DNA of 64,000 nucleotides from Catenovulum adriaticum. GTDB lineage: Bacteria > Pseudomonadota > Gammaproteobacteria > Enterobacterales > Alteromonadaceae. Where the stretch lies: the NCBI RefSeq assembly GCF_026725475.1, contig NZ_CP109965.1, positions 2,542,001-2,606,000 of the forward strand, given 5' to 3'. The first letter of the stretch is position 1; every line of letters begins with the position of its first letter. Under the pieces are notes generated by a model. The model had not been told where the DNA came from. It saw only the letters and a program-made list of their open reading frames with translations, and ran no database searches. This document shows, in pieces, positions 47,033-53,635 of this stretch. The position numbers were made by a program, and so were the translations under genes.

Positions 47033-47219
47033 ATTAAAATACATACAATCAAAATACAAGTTAGCTGCTATAATTTAGAACATGCGCAGCCAATTAAAGT
47101 AACACATAAAAACGTTAGAATTCTTTTACCCTACTTCATAATTAATTTAATAAAGTAAAATATCTATACAAATACAAAATATATAAATTGAAAAGACTGA
47201 ACTAATAGATCATAATATC

Positions 47220-47250
47220 GTCTAATAAAATGTCTAATTTTATGTCTAAT
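47220..47250 (+). promoter_or_regulatory. Three GTCTAAT repeats at 12-base spacing before the cargo cassette
   Basis: GTCTAAT occurs at 47220-47226, 47232-47238 and 47244-47250, exactly 12 bases apart, and ends 15 bases before the cassette's first ATG (47266). This looks like a tandem operator, perhaps for the HTH protein encoded second in the cassette. Confidence 0.55.
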
Positions 47251-47265
47251 GACGGAACTTAATAG

Positions 47266-48123
47266 ATGTCAGTAAAATATGAAAAACCACCAGTAGTATA
47301 TACAGTTGCTAAATTAAACTTCGGTAAGAGCATTGGTAATTATATTAATACAAAATATCAAAAATTATTAAGCTCTTTGGAAGATGTAGGCTTCAATAGC
47401 TATACTAAGAGTGAAGTTACCGGCATCCAGCTAAAGCAAGCTAATAACACTTTCACTGCGGTGCCATCAAATGTCGATCGCGTTGGCTATTTTTCTTCTG
47501 ACAAAATGAAATGTGCCATAATCGATGAGAGTTCTATTGAATTTAGATTAAGTAAATATACAAATCACAGCTCGTTTTTAGATGAAGTTATTCTACTTCT
47601 TGATAAATGTAGAGAGTGTGAAGTAACATCTGGAAATCAATTGAAAGAAATAGAGTTGCACTATGTAGACCTTTTTGTACCAACAGGTTCAATTCAATTA
47701 GAACAGATGTTTAATGGCGTAGCACTGCCAAATGGGCAATTCTACAATGATAGCACTGACCGCTTAGTAGTAGGCTCAATCCAGTCTACACGAATATTAA
47801 AATCAGGAAAGACGAAAGTAAGTGTAAATTTAGAGCAGCTATCGGATTTAGATCTCAATAGAAGAAAATATCTTCCAGATGGGCTTATTGAACCCGATGA
47901 AAAATTATCTATGCCGCTTGATACTGAACGTTTTTTTCCAAATCAAGAGAGTAAATTGAATTATGCTATCGTACACACTTCATGTAGTACATTAGTGGGT
48001 AACGAGAGTGAAGATTTACGACAAGCGTTTGAGTTGCTATACAAACAGAGTAGACAAACATTTGATCACATGATCAAAAGCAACGTTTGTGAGTCTATCT
48101 GGAAAGTAAAAACAAAGGTATAA
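47266..48123 (+). CDS. TIGR04255-like protein, first gene of the cargo cassette
   Basis: A 285-residue cytoplasmic protein that resembles the sporadically distributed TIGR04255 family. It starts MSVKYEKPPVVYTVAKLNFG, has RVGYFSSDKMKCAIIDESSI followed by EFRLSKYTNHSSFLDEV (about residues 75-110), and a C-terminal helix EDLRQAFELLYKQSRQTFDH. The family has no known activity. It usually neighbours variable genes, which fits a cargo role. The next gene starts 2 bases after its stop, so the three genes 47266-49613 look like one transcript. Triple repeats lie just upstream. Confidence 0.65.
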   Translation: MSVKYEKPPVVYTVAKLNFGKSIGNYINTKYQKLLSSLEDVGFNSYTKSEVTGIQLKQANNTFTAVPSNVDRVGYFSSDKMKCAIIDESSIEFRLSKYTNHSSFLDEVILLLDKCRECEVTSGNQLKEIELHYVDLFVPTGSIQLEQMFNGVALPNGQFYNDSTDRLVVGSIQSTRILKSGKTKVSVNLEQLSDLDLNRRKYLPDGLIEPDEKLSMPLDTERFFPNQESKLNYAIVHTSCSTLVGNESEDLRQAFELLYKQSRQTFDHMIKSNVCESIWKVKTKV

Positions 48124-48125
48124 AT

Positions 48126-48734
48126 ATGGATTATTTAGATATGTATGCTGGTAGTACTAGCATAGCGCCTAGCGAAATTGTTATGTATGCTGATGTTGAT
48201 TCTCGATGTTTACCTATTAGTATAGTGACAGACGAAGAAGAGTATTCACTATATGAGACATTTGGCTCTAACTCTTCTTCTATTGTATTAAAAAGGTCAT
48301 GCCTTACTCAGTCTTTTACAACAGCCTCAGAAGACTCTACTTTTTCAGTAGATGATTGTGTCAAAAAATGCCAAGAGATATTAGGATTAAAGATAAACGA
48401 AATTGCCAAACTTGTTGGTGTTTCACGAGCATCGCTTGACCTACATAGAAAAGGAGCGAATCTAAAAAGTTTAACTAACTACGAGGAAGCCTATAATTTC
48501 GTCTTAAAAGTAGAAGCTAAATTTGGTAATGCAGCTAAATTTGGGCTAAGAAATATTTTAATTGAGCGCAAAACACTCGTACAGCATTTGATAAAAAACA
48601 AAGATAACTTAGAAGCCGTAACTCCATACATAGAGTATGCAGTTGAAAAATCTTCAAAAATAAAAATAGACAAGACACAAATTGACAACTCCAAGTCAAA
48701 GATACGACTTAGTGGAATTGGCCGGCTAGCTTAA
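48126..48734 (+). CDS. Helix-turn-helix protein, second gene of the cargo cassette
   Basis: A 202-residue protein. The N-terminal 75 residues are acidic and unassigned. A helix-turn-helix with KINEIAKLVGVSRASLDLHR at about residues 90-109 is followed by the helical LKSLTNYEEAYNFVLKVEAK. This layout resembles Xre/MbcA-type antitoxin or repressor proteins. It overlaps nothing but starts 2 bases after the TIGR04255-like gene, so the two are translationally coupled. It is a candidate autoregulator through the GTCTAAT repeats upstream of the cassette. Confidence 0.6.
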   Translation: MDYLDMYAGSTSIAPSEIVMYADVDSRCLPISIVTDEEEYSLYETFGSNSSSIVLKRSCLTQSFTTASEDSTFSVDDCVKKCQEILGLKINEIAKLVGVSRASLDLHRKGANLKSLTNYEEAYNFVLKVEAKFGNAAKFGLRNILIERKTLVQHLIKNKDNLEAVTPYIEYAVEKSSKIKIDKTQIDNSKSKIRLSGIGRLA

Positions 48735-48746
48735 TGGAGTTTAAAG

Positions 48747-49613
48747 TTGGAAGAACTAATTGAATTAAACGTGCGACAGGGATGTATTTTAGCTACAAAC
48801 TCAGAGGTGAAAGGTACTAATGCGCTTTTTGAGATTGTAAAAAGTGGTCGTTTAGGTGACATAAAAAATAAAGGTGTCCCCGATAACTGTAAATTCTTAG
48901 TTTTAACGCAAGATTGCAACATATCAAGCAAAAGCAACAAGTATATTGAGTTAGCTCAACTAAAGAAGGCAAAAGTAAAAGATGAAAGTAAGATAGAACA
49001 CATCATACTTGGTAAAGACTACAACAAACTTATCTTGAAACAGGGTAGTGAATATTATGAGTTGTCGGAAATTTTAATTACCAAGGTAAAAAAAGACACT
49101 ATTTCAGAGTATATTCGAAAGACCTCAATAATTATCGATACAAGCCTTGATCCAAGAACAAAAAAAATTGTGTTAGATTGGCGATTATTAACATATTTAA
49201 GGGAACCATTTCCGCATAATTTTAATACTGCACTTTGGAAGTATTTTACTGAATCTGACAATTGGTTTAATGGCTTCTTACTTAACAATCAAGATAATAT
49301 TCACTCTATCCGGTTTTATGTAGAGCCTGAAGAAGAACAAGCTGCTCAATATGATTTTTCTATATGTGTACTGTTAACGGATGCTGGCGCAGCGCAACAG
49401 GATATAATAGAGAAAGAAGTTGATAAAATGGTTCGTCAATTTTCTGAGTATCCTGAAATTAATTGCTTACAAATCTCCGACGATGTCAATGGTTTAGATG
49501 AGCAAACATTCCCAGAAAATTTAATTTTATCTCTAACTTCCACTTTGGATGAATTTACATTCGCAAACGCATATGTAATGCCTGAGTTTAATTTTCAATA
49601 TTTATGTTATTAA
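48747..49613 (+). CDS. Unknown protein with LTQDC motif, last cargo gene before attR
   Basis: A 288-residue cytoplasmic protein of no family I can name. Near residue 50 it has FLVLTQDCNISSKSNKYIEL, a motif seen in accessory-region proteins of uncertain function. The central part has LREPFPHNFNTALWKYFTES, and the C-terminal part contains FRQFSEYPEINC-like segments (MVRQFSEYPEINCLQI). The start is the TTG at 48747 (an upstream GGAG is present). It begins 12 bases after the HTH gene and ends 10 bases before the GTG (49624) that would start rep in the circular form. Confidence 0.55.
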   Translation: MEELIELNVRQGCILATNSEVKGTNALFEIVKSGRLGDIKNKGVPDNCKFLVLTQDCNISSKSNKYIELAQLKKAKVKDESKIEHIILGKDYNKLILKQGSEYYELSEILITKVKKDTISEYIRKTSIIIDTSLDPRTKKIVLDWRLLTYLREPFPHNFNTALWKYFTESDNWFNGFLLNNQDNIHSIRFYVEPEEEQAAQYDFSICVLLTDAGAAQQDIIEKEVDKMVRQFSEYPEINCLQISDDVNGLDEQTFPENLILSLTSTLDEFTFANAYVMPEFNFQYLCY

Positions 49614-49623
49614 TAAGGCACAA

Positions 49624-49647
49624 GTGATTGAAATGAAAAGATTAAAT
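49624..49647 (+). other. Detached start of the element 1 rep gene (next to attR)
   Basis: GTG at 49624 (with AAGG at 49615-49618, 5 bases away) and ATG at 49633 are in frame through eight codons up to the att core at 49648. The same core frame continues on the left end of the element through 42260 to the rep body with no stop. In the integrated state this start reads out of the element into 49677 and beyond; only circularisation connects it to rep. Confidence 0.75.
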
Positions 49648-49676
49648 GGGGGTTCAAATCCCCCCGGCTCCACCAC
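49648..49676 (+). repeat. attR of element 1 / attL of element 2 (29-bp core)
   Basis: Second perfect copy of the ssrA 3' end, including the CCA-encoding tail but not preceded by any tmRNA or tRNA sequence. It separates element 1 from element 2. Confidence 0.92.
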
Positions 49677-49785
49677 TGACCAATCCCAACCAATCCAAAA
49701 TAATCTTTTTATCCCTTTAAAATCAACAATTTGACTATTTTCTAGTCCTAGCCCATCCTAGGCAATATTGTAAAATCCACGTTTT

Positions 49786-49838
49786 AATGTAACACTAAAC
49801 TTAACACCAGCACATTAACACTAACTTGATGTTACATT
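49786..49838. promoter_or_regulatory. Inverted repeat directly before the element 2 integrase start
   Basis: Perfect 9-base arms AATGTAACA (49786-49794) and TGTTACATT (49830-49838). The right arm ends 3 bases before the ATG at 49842, where a Shine-Dalgarno sequence would normally sit; none is visible. TAACACTAA also occurs twice inside (49790-49798, 49816-49824). Confidence 0.6.
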
Positions 49839-49841
49839 GAT

Positions 49842-51089
49842 ATGGCAAATACAACGAAAGCCCTTACAAACACTCAGATAGAACGCGCTAAGACAAAGCC
49901 CAAAGAATATAATTTATCCGATGGACAAGGTTTAAGTTTAAGAATTAAACCAATCGGCTCTAAAAACTGGGTTTTTAACTATCTTAGCCCCCTAACACAA
50001 AAAAGAACTAACATAGGATTTGGACAATACCCAGATGTCACCTTAGCGCAAGCAAGAGAAAAGCGCACAGAGGCAAGGGCTATTTTGGCTCAGGGTTATG
50101 ACCCTAAAGCATATAAAAATCAAGAAACCAACCGAGTACAAGAACTTAAAAGCCAAACTTTAGAGCGGGTGGCGAGCCGATGGTTTGAAATAAAACAAAC
50201 CCAAACAACAAAAGCTTATGCTGAGGATATTTGGCGTTCTCTTAATAATCATATATTCCCAACGGTAGGCGCTACTCCGCTACATGAACTAAAAGCCAAA
50301 AACGTAATAGCAGCACTTGAACCATTGGCAAGCCAAGGCAAGCTTGAGACCGTTAAACGAATATGCCAACGACTTAACGAGGTAATGACCTACGCTGTTA
50401 ATTTAGGCATGTTAGAGCATAACCCCACCATAGGAATAAGAGCCGCCTTCAAACCACCCGAAAAAAAGCACATGCCAGCCATTAAGCCGGAAGAACTGCC
50501 GGAACTGATGCAAACAATAAGCATGGCCAGCATAAAAATAGTCACCCGATGCTTATTAGAATGGCAATTGCACACTATGAGCCGACCAAGTGAAGCTGCC
50601 GGGGCAAGGTGGGACGAAATAAACTGGGATGATAACACCTGGGTTATTCCACCCGAGCGCATGAAAAAGCGAAAAGAACATATAGTACCGCTTACCGAGC
50701 AAACCTTAGCCATACTCGAATACTTAAAGCCGATCAGTGGTAAACGTGATTATTTATTTCCTGCTGACCGTGACCCGAAAAGCCATACTAACGAGCAAAC
50801 AGCTAACCGGGCATTAGAACGTATGGGCTACAAAGGCCGTTTAGTAGCGCATGGGTTTAGGTCAATCGCCAGTAGCGCCTTAAATCAGCATGGCTTTGAT
50901 CCCGATGTAATAGAGGCCGCACTAGCCCACGTTGATAAAAACGAAGTAAGACGAGCATATAACCGCACAGATTATTTAGAGCGCAGACGGGTTTTAATGG
51001 CTTGGTGGTCTGAATATATCGTTAATGCCTCAACCGGGCATTTTACCCAAGGGGTAGCACGTAAAGCGCTAAGGGCTGTAAATAGTTAA
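49842..51089 (+). CDS. int: P4-type tyrosine integrase of element 2
   Basis: Site-specific recombinase of 415 residues. It has the N-terminal DUF4102 arm-binding domain of P4-type integrases (about residues 1-90, with LSDGQGLSLRIKPIGSKNW and NIGFGQYPDVTLAQAREKR), a core-binding domain (about 105-195) and a catalytic domain (about 205-390). Catalytic residues: Arg in TMSRPSEAAGARWDE (about residue 246), HGFRSIASSALN (His and Arg, about residue 345), LAHVDKNEVRRAYNR with the nucleophile Tyr (about residue 382). It is a close paralogue of the integrase at 59365-60603. It lies next to its att site in the usual position. Confidence 0.93.
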   Translation: MANTTKALTNTQIERAKTKPKEYNLSDGQGLSLRIKPIGSKNWVFNYLSPLTQKRTNIGFGQYPDVTLAQAREKRTEARAILAQGYDPKAYKNQETNRVQELKSQTLERVASRWFEIKQTQTTKAYAEDIWRSLNNHIFPTVGATPLHELKAKNVIAALEPLASQGKLETVKRICQRLNEVMTYAVNLGMLEHNPTIGIRAAFKPPEKKHMPAIKPEELPELMQTISMASIKIVTRCLLEWQLHTMSRPSEAAGARWDEINWDDNTWVIPPERMKKRKEHIVPLTEQTLAILEYLKPISGKRDYLFPADRDPKSHTNEQTANRALERMGYKGRLVAHGFRSIASSALNQHGFDPDVIEAALAHVDKNEVRRAYNRTDYLERRRVLMAWWSEYIVNASTGHFTQGVARKALRAVNS

Positions 51090-51107
51090 TTAACCGGAAT
51101 AGATACG

Positions 51108-51257
51108 ATGAATAAACTTTCAGATAACGAAATTAATGAACTGATGCTTGAACTAGAGTTAGCAATTAATTCAGGTAAAGTAACAATAGAAGAGGTTCGG
51201 GAGATAATGAGTATCCCCCCAAGAGAACTAGTGATTATGGTCAAGCAAAATGGCTAA
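51108..51257 (+). CDS. Short element-borne protein, unknown function
   Basis: A 49-codon frame found by direct translation: MNKLSDNEINELMLELELAI then NSGKVTIEEVREIMSIPPRE. It is acidic and helical, with a TIEEVREIMSIPPREL stretch that could be a small helix-turn-helix-like or dimerisation module. It lies 18 bases after the integrase and its stop overlaps the start of the next gene (51250), which suggests coupling. No family recognised. Confidence 0.5.
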   Translation: MNKLSDNEINELMLELELAINSGKVTIEEVREIMSIPPRELVIMVKQNG

Positions 51258-52146
51258 GCGCGTTAAAGATCTGCCTGAGTGGTTTAATATGGGTAATTAC
51301 TCAGAGTGTAACAAGCTAAGGTCAAATGACTGGAGTATCGAGCTAAGTTGGAGATATAGATATTTTGCTTCGCTAGATAGGTTATTTAAGCTGGCCGATA
51401 TTGCAGCCAAGCCAGGAATATCTAAGGAAAAATTAGATACATTTAAACATGAGATTGAAAGCTTGCTCGAAGTCCTTGAGGTTTACGTGGGTAGTTACGT
51501 TGGGAATAACCCACGACAATTTAACATTGCGGATAATTCTAAAGATGAAACTTGCCATGGGATTAGTGAAATGTATTTTGATCAAGCAATAAGCTTAGGT
51601 AAATTTTGCGAAAATAAACTCCTAGAAAATGGTGATATGGTAGATTGCTTTGAACAAGTGGAGGAGGCTTTACATAAATCAATGCCTGAACTTGTTTTTG
51701 TTAAATCCTTATTGGGTACAGCAGTTGAGAGTAATCCTTTAAATTTACATGCGTTATCTGAAAATCCAGATAATGACCCCCTTGAACACTTGAATAAAAA
51801 CGAACAGATATTTATTGTTGATTACACTTTGCCCGAAAGTGTTTTATTGGCTAGCTTCTCAAAAAAAATAAAAGCTCTCAAGGAAAAGCGAGGTGTACCA
51901 GAAAGCAATAAATTCAATATCCAAGCTTTATTAAAAGCTTGTGCTAAATACAAAGTTCTACCCTATATTGATCTGATGCTTCACGAAATCTTATATCAAG
52001 AAAAAATTCCAAGAAATTTGATTAACAATGCACTATTTACACAGCACGATGGCACGCAATACACCATTGAAAAACATACAATCCCACTTGTAAAAAAGAT
52101 ATTCAATAAACAATTTTTAGGGCAGCTATCAGATTTCAATGATTAG
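51250..52146 (+). CDS. DUF6387-like protein, cargo of element 2
   Basis: A 298-residue cytoplasmic, mainly helical protein. The N-terminus MAKRVKDLPEWFNMGNYSEC resembles DUF6387 family proteins, which are typically found next to integrases in integrative elements. No catalytic motif is visible. The C-terminal part (about residues 195-298) is Lys-rich and may form a compact helical domain. It lies between integrase and AlpA, the slot that often carries defence or other cargo in P4-like satellites. The family name is my recognition from the N-terminus only. Confidence 0.55.
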   Translation: MAKRVKDLPEWFNMGNYSECNKLRSNDWSIELSWRYRYFASLDRLFKLADIAAKPGISKEKLDTFKHEIESLLEVLEVYVGSYVGNNPRQFNIADNSKDETCHGISEMYFDQAISLGKFCENKLLENGDMVDCFEQVEEALHKSMPELVFVKSLLGTAVESNPLNLHALSENPDNDPLEHLNKNEQIFIVDYTLPESVLLASFSKKIKALKEKRGVPESNKFNIQALLKACAKYKVLPYIDLMLHEILYQEKIPRNLINNALFTQHDGTQYTIEKHTIPLVKKIFNKQFLGQLSDFND

Positions 52147-52207
52147 TTCAATCCTAATTTTTATGAAAAATATAAGGGTATTTTTAACCAACCTAAATAA
52201 ATAACCT

Positions 52208-52257
52208 TTAAAGCGTCAATACGACTGAATCCGTTAGATACATATAGGACGCTTTAA
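52208..52257. promoter_or_regulatory. 10-bp inverted repeat abutting the AlpA start codon
   Basis: TTAAAGCGTC at 52208-52217 and GACGCTTTAA at 52248-52257 are perfect reverse complements. The right arm ends one base before the ATG at 52259. It may be an operator of AlpA itself or a hairpin that controls translation. Confidence 0.5.
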
Positions 52258-52258
52258 G

Positions 52259-52555
52259 ATGACCAAACCAGACACAATTCAATTTATCCGCAAAAACGAA
52301 GTATTAGCCCGTTTTGGCTATACCAATTCAACCTTATACGACCGTATTAAAAACAAGCTTATGCCCTGCTCTATTAACTTAGGTGGTAATGCTGTGGGAT
52401 GGCTTAAACACGAAGTAGACAGCGTAGCCGCTGCGATTGTAGAGGGTAAATCAAACGATGAAATAAAAATCATTGTCAGTGAGTTAGAGGCCGACCGCAA
52501 AAACGCCAGTAAATGGCTTGAGCGTAACCCAACAGAAACAAATCAAGCGGCTTAG
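52259..52555 (+). CDS. alpA: AlpA-family transcriptional regulator of element 2
   Basis: A 98-residue AlpA/Xis-like DNA-binding protein. The MerR-type winged helix is visible as FIRKNEVLARFGYTNSTLYD then RIKNKLMPCSINLGGNAVGW (about residues 9-48), followed by LKHEVDSVAAAIVEGKSNDE. In P4-like elements AlpA activates integrase or controls excision. It heads a block of genes with the unknown gene at 52568 and the winged-helix gene at 53213. The homologue in element 3 is at 60872. Confidence 0.85.
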   Translation: MTKPDTIQFIRKNEVLARFGYTNSTLYDRIKNKLMPCSINLGGNAVGWLKHEVDSVAAAIVEGKSNDEIKIIVSELEADRKNASKWLERNPTETNQAA

Positions 52556-52567
52556 GGAGTTAATACC

Positions 52568-53209
52568 ATGAATAAAAAAACAGACACCCAACCAAAGCCG
52601 AATGCCTGTACAAACACTAGTACTAAGTCTACCTCTATGGACGATATTATGCCAACTGCCCACCCGCTAAAAACCTTTGTAAACCGTTTTGCTGGTGGCG
52701 ATAACATCCCTAAATTAAACTTACCCTTTGATTATAATCACTTACCTTATTTTATTTCTTTGCTGGAAAACAGCAAAGAAATGATAGAGCTAGGGTTAAA
52801 CACAACATCATTCAACAATGAGGAAACCCCGAAAGCCAAAGCCTTATTTCAAAGCGTTTTAGATCAAATAAATGACGCTTTAGCTATTTTTAAAGTAAAA
52901 ACAAATGAACTGGACGCTATGTATAAGATCTACATAAAAAGCGATTACAGATCATTTCTTGAATATATTAGCGTGCAAAATAAAGCAGGAGATAAAATAA
53001 CCTCATGTTTAATAGACAGTGCGTATAACTCTACAAATGCTTTTTTGCATTTGGCTAGATCTGCAAATAATAGCCTAATACAAGTTAAACCACATATACA
53101 ATCTCACGATAAGATAATTCAAACCCTTAGATTGATAGGAGATTGGGCAAGCATCCAAAAGACTGCTTGTGACGATATGATAAAAGCCGTTAAATTATTT
53201 GAGGGGTAA
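52568..53209 (+). CDS. Unknown helical protein of element 2
   Basis: A 213-residue protein without recognised family. Residues 1-35 are Thr/Lys/Pro-rich and probably disordered; the rest is predicted helical from composition (FYDYNHLPYF-like FDYNHLPYFISLLENSKEMI and LDQINDALAIFKVKTNELDA). It follows alpA by 12 bases and ends 3 bases before the winged-helix gene, so it belongs to the same transcript. No counterpart is seen at the matching position in element 3. Confidence 0.55.
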   Translation: MNKKTDTQPKPNACTNTSTKSTSMDDIMPTAHPLKTFVNRFAGGDNIPKLNLPFDYNHLPYFISLLENSKEMIELGLNTTSFNNEETPKAKALFQSVLDQINDALAIFKVKTNELDAMYKIYIKSDYRSFLEYISVQNKAGDKITSCLIDSAYNSTNAFLHLARSANNSLIQVKPHIQSHDKIIQTLRLIGDWASIQKTACDDMIKAVKLFEG

Positions 53210-53212
53210 GTT

Positions 53213-53560
53213 ATGAGCAATAACCTAAACATTGATGCCTCTAACGCTTCAATTGAGCTAATACACCCTAAGCGCATGAACAAAGTAGGCAGGGTTTTAT
53301 ATCACTTGTACCAAGGCGGCACATTAAACCGATTCGAAGCAGAAGAACAACTACATGATCACTGTTTAAATTCAACTATATCTAAGATTAGCAACGATTT
53401 AGGCGTGGTTATTGAACGAAAAACAGAAGTGGTCATTGGCTATCAAGGCCATAAAAGCCCATGCAAGCGTTATAGCATTAATAGCCATCCTAATAATATG
53501 TATATGGCTTGCAAACAATTGGTATGTTTATACGGTTTTAAGATACCGATGCCTGATTAA
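53213..53560 (+). CDS. Winged-helix-like small protein, element 2
   Basis: A 115-residue protein with a probable winged helix in residues about 20-85 (GRVLYHLYQGGTLNRFEAEE, then HCLNSTISKISNDLGVVIER). A homologue is in element 3 (61132-61548), where CLFELIKRGNAGLFELEAF and CLHSTISTLHNRYGLNFIRD align with it. Both follow an alpA gene, so the gene is part of the conserved regulatory block of these elements. The function is not known. A hairpin (53568-53585, GGCCTG-AATA-CAGGCC) follows its stop. Confidence 0.6.
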   Translation: MSNNLNIDASNASIELIHPKRMNKVGRVLYHLYQGGTLNRFEAEEQLHDHCLNSTISKISNDLGVVIERKTEVVIGYQGHKSPCKRYSINSHPNNMYMACKQLVCLYGFKIPMPD

Positions 53561-53567
53561 CCCCTAA

Positions 53568-53585
53568 TGGCCTGAATACAGGCCA
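53568..53585 (+). terminator. Hairpin after the winged-helix gene of element 2
   Basis: TGGCCTG and CAGGCCA around the loop AATA form a perfect 7-bp stem with no T run after it. It may be a partial terminator or a regulatory structure before the primase gene. Confidence 0.35.
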
Positions 53586-53635
53586 CCCATAAGCACATAT
53601 AAATTAACCTTATACGCATGTAGGGCGGCTTTCTT

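Larger units (their letters stand above)
42289..49676. mobile_element. Element 1: integrative element at ssrA with HUH rep, Xis and Int
   Basis: About 7.4 kb bounded by two identical 29-bp copies of the ssrA 3' end (42260-42288 and 49648-49676). Order: attL, gpA-like rep, small basic protein, divergent membrane/zinc protein, xis, integrase, three-gene cassette, attR. There are no virion, terminase or conjugation genes, so it is a satellite-like or minimal integrative element. Perfect att copies suggest it is the most recent insertion in the array. Its rep frame crosses attP when circular (see findings). Confidence 0.88.

Noticed and set aside
49648..49676. Possible tRNA gene 3' end
   Set aside because: Only the T-arm and CCA end are present, with no D-arm or anticodon arm; it is a copy of the ssrA end made by integration.
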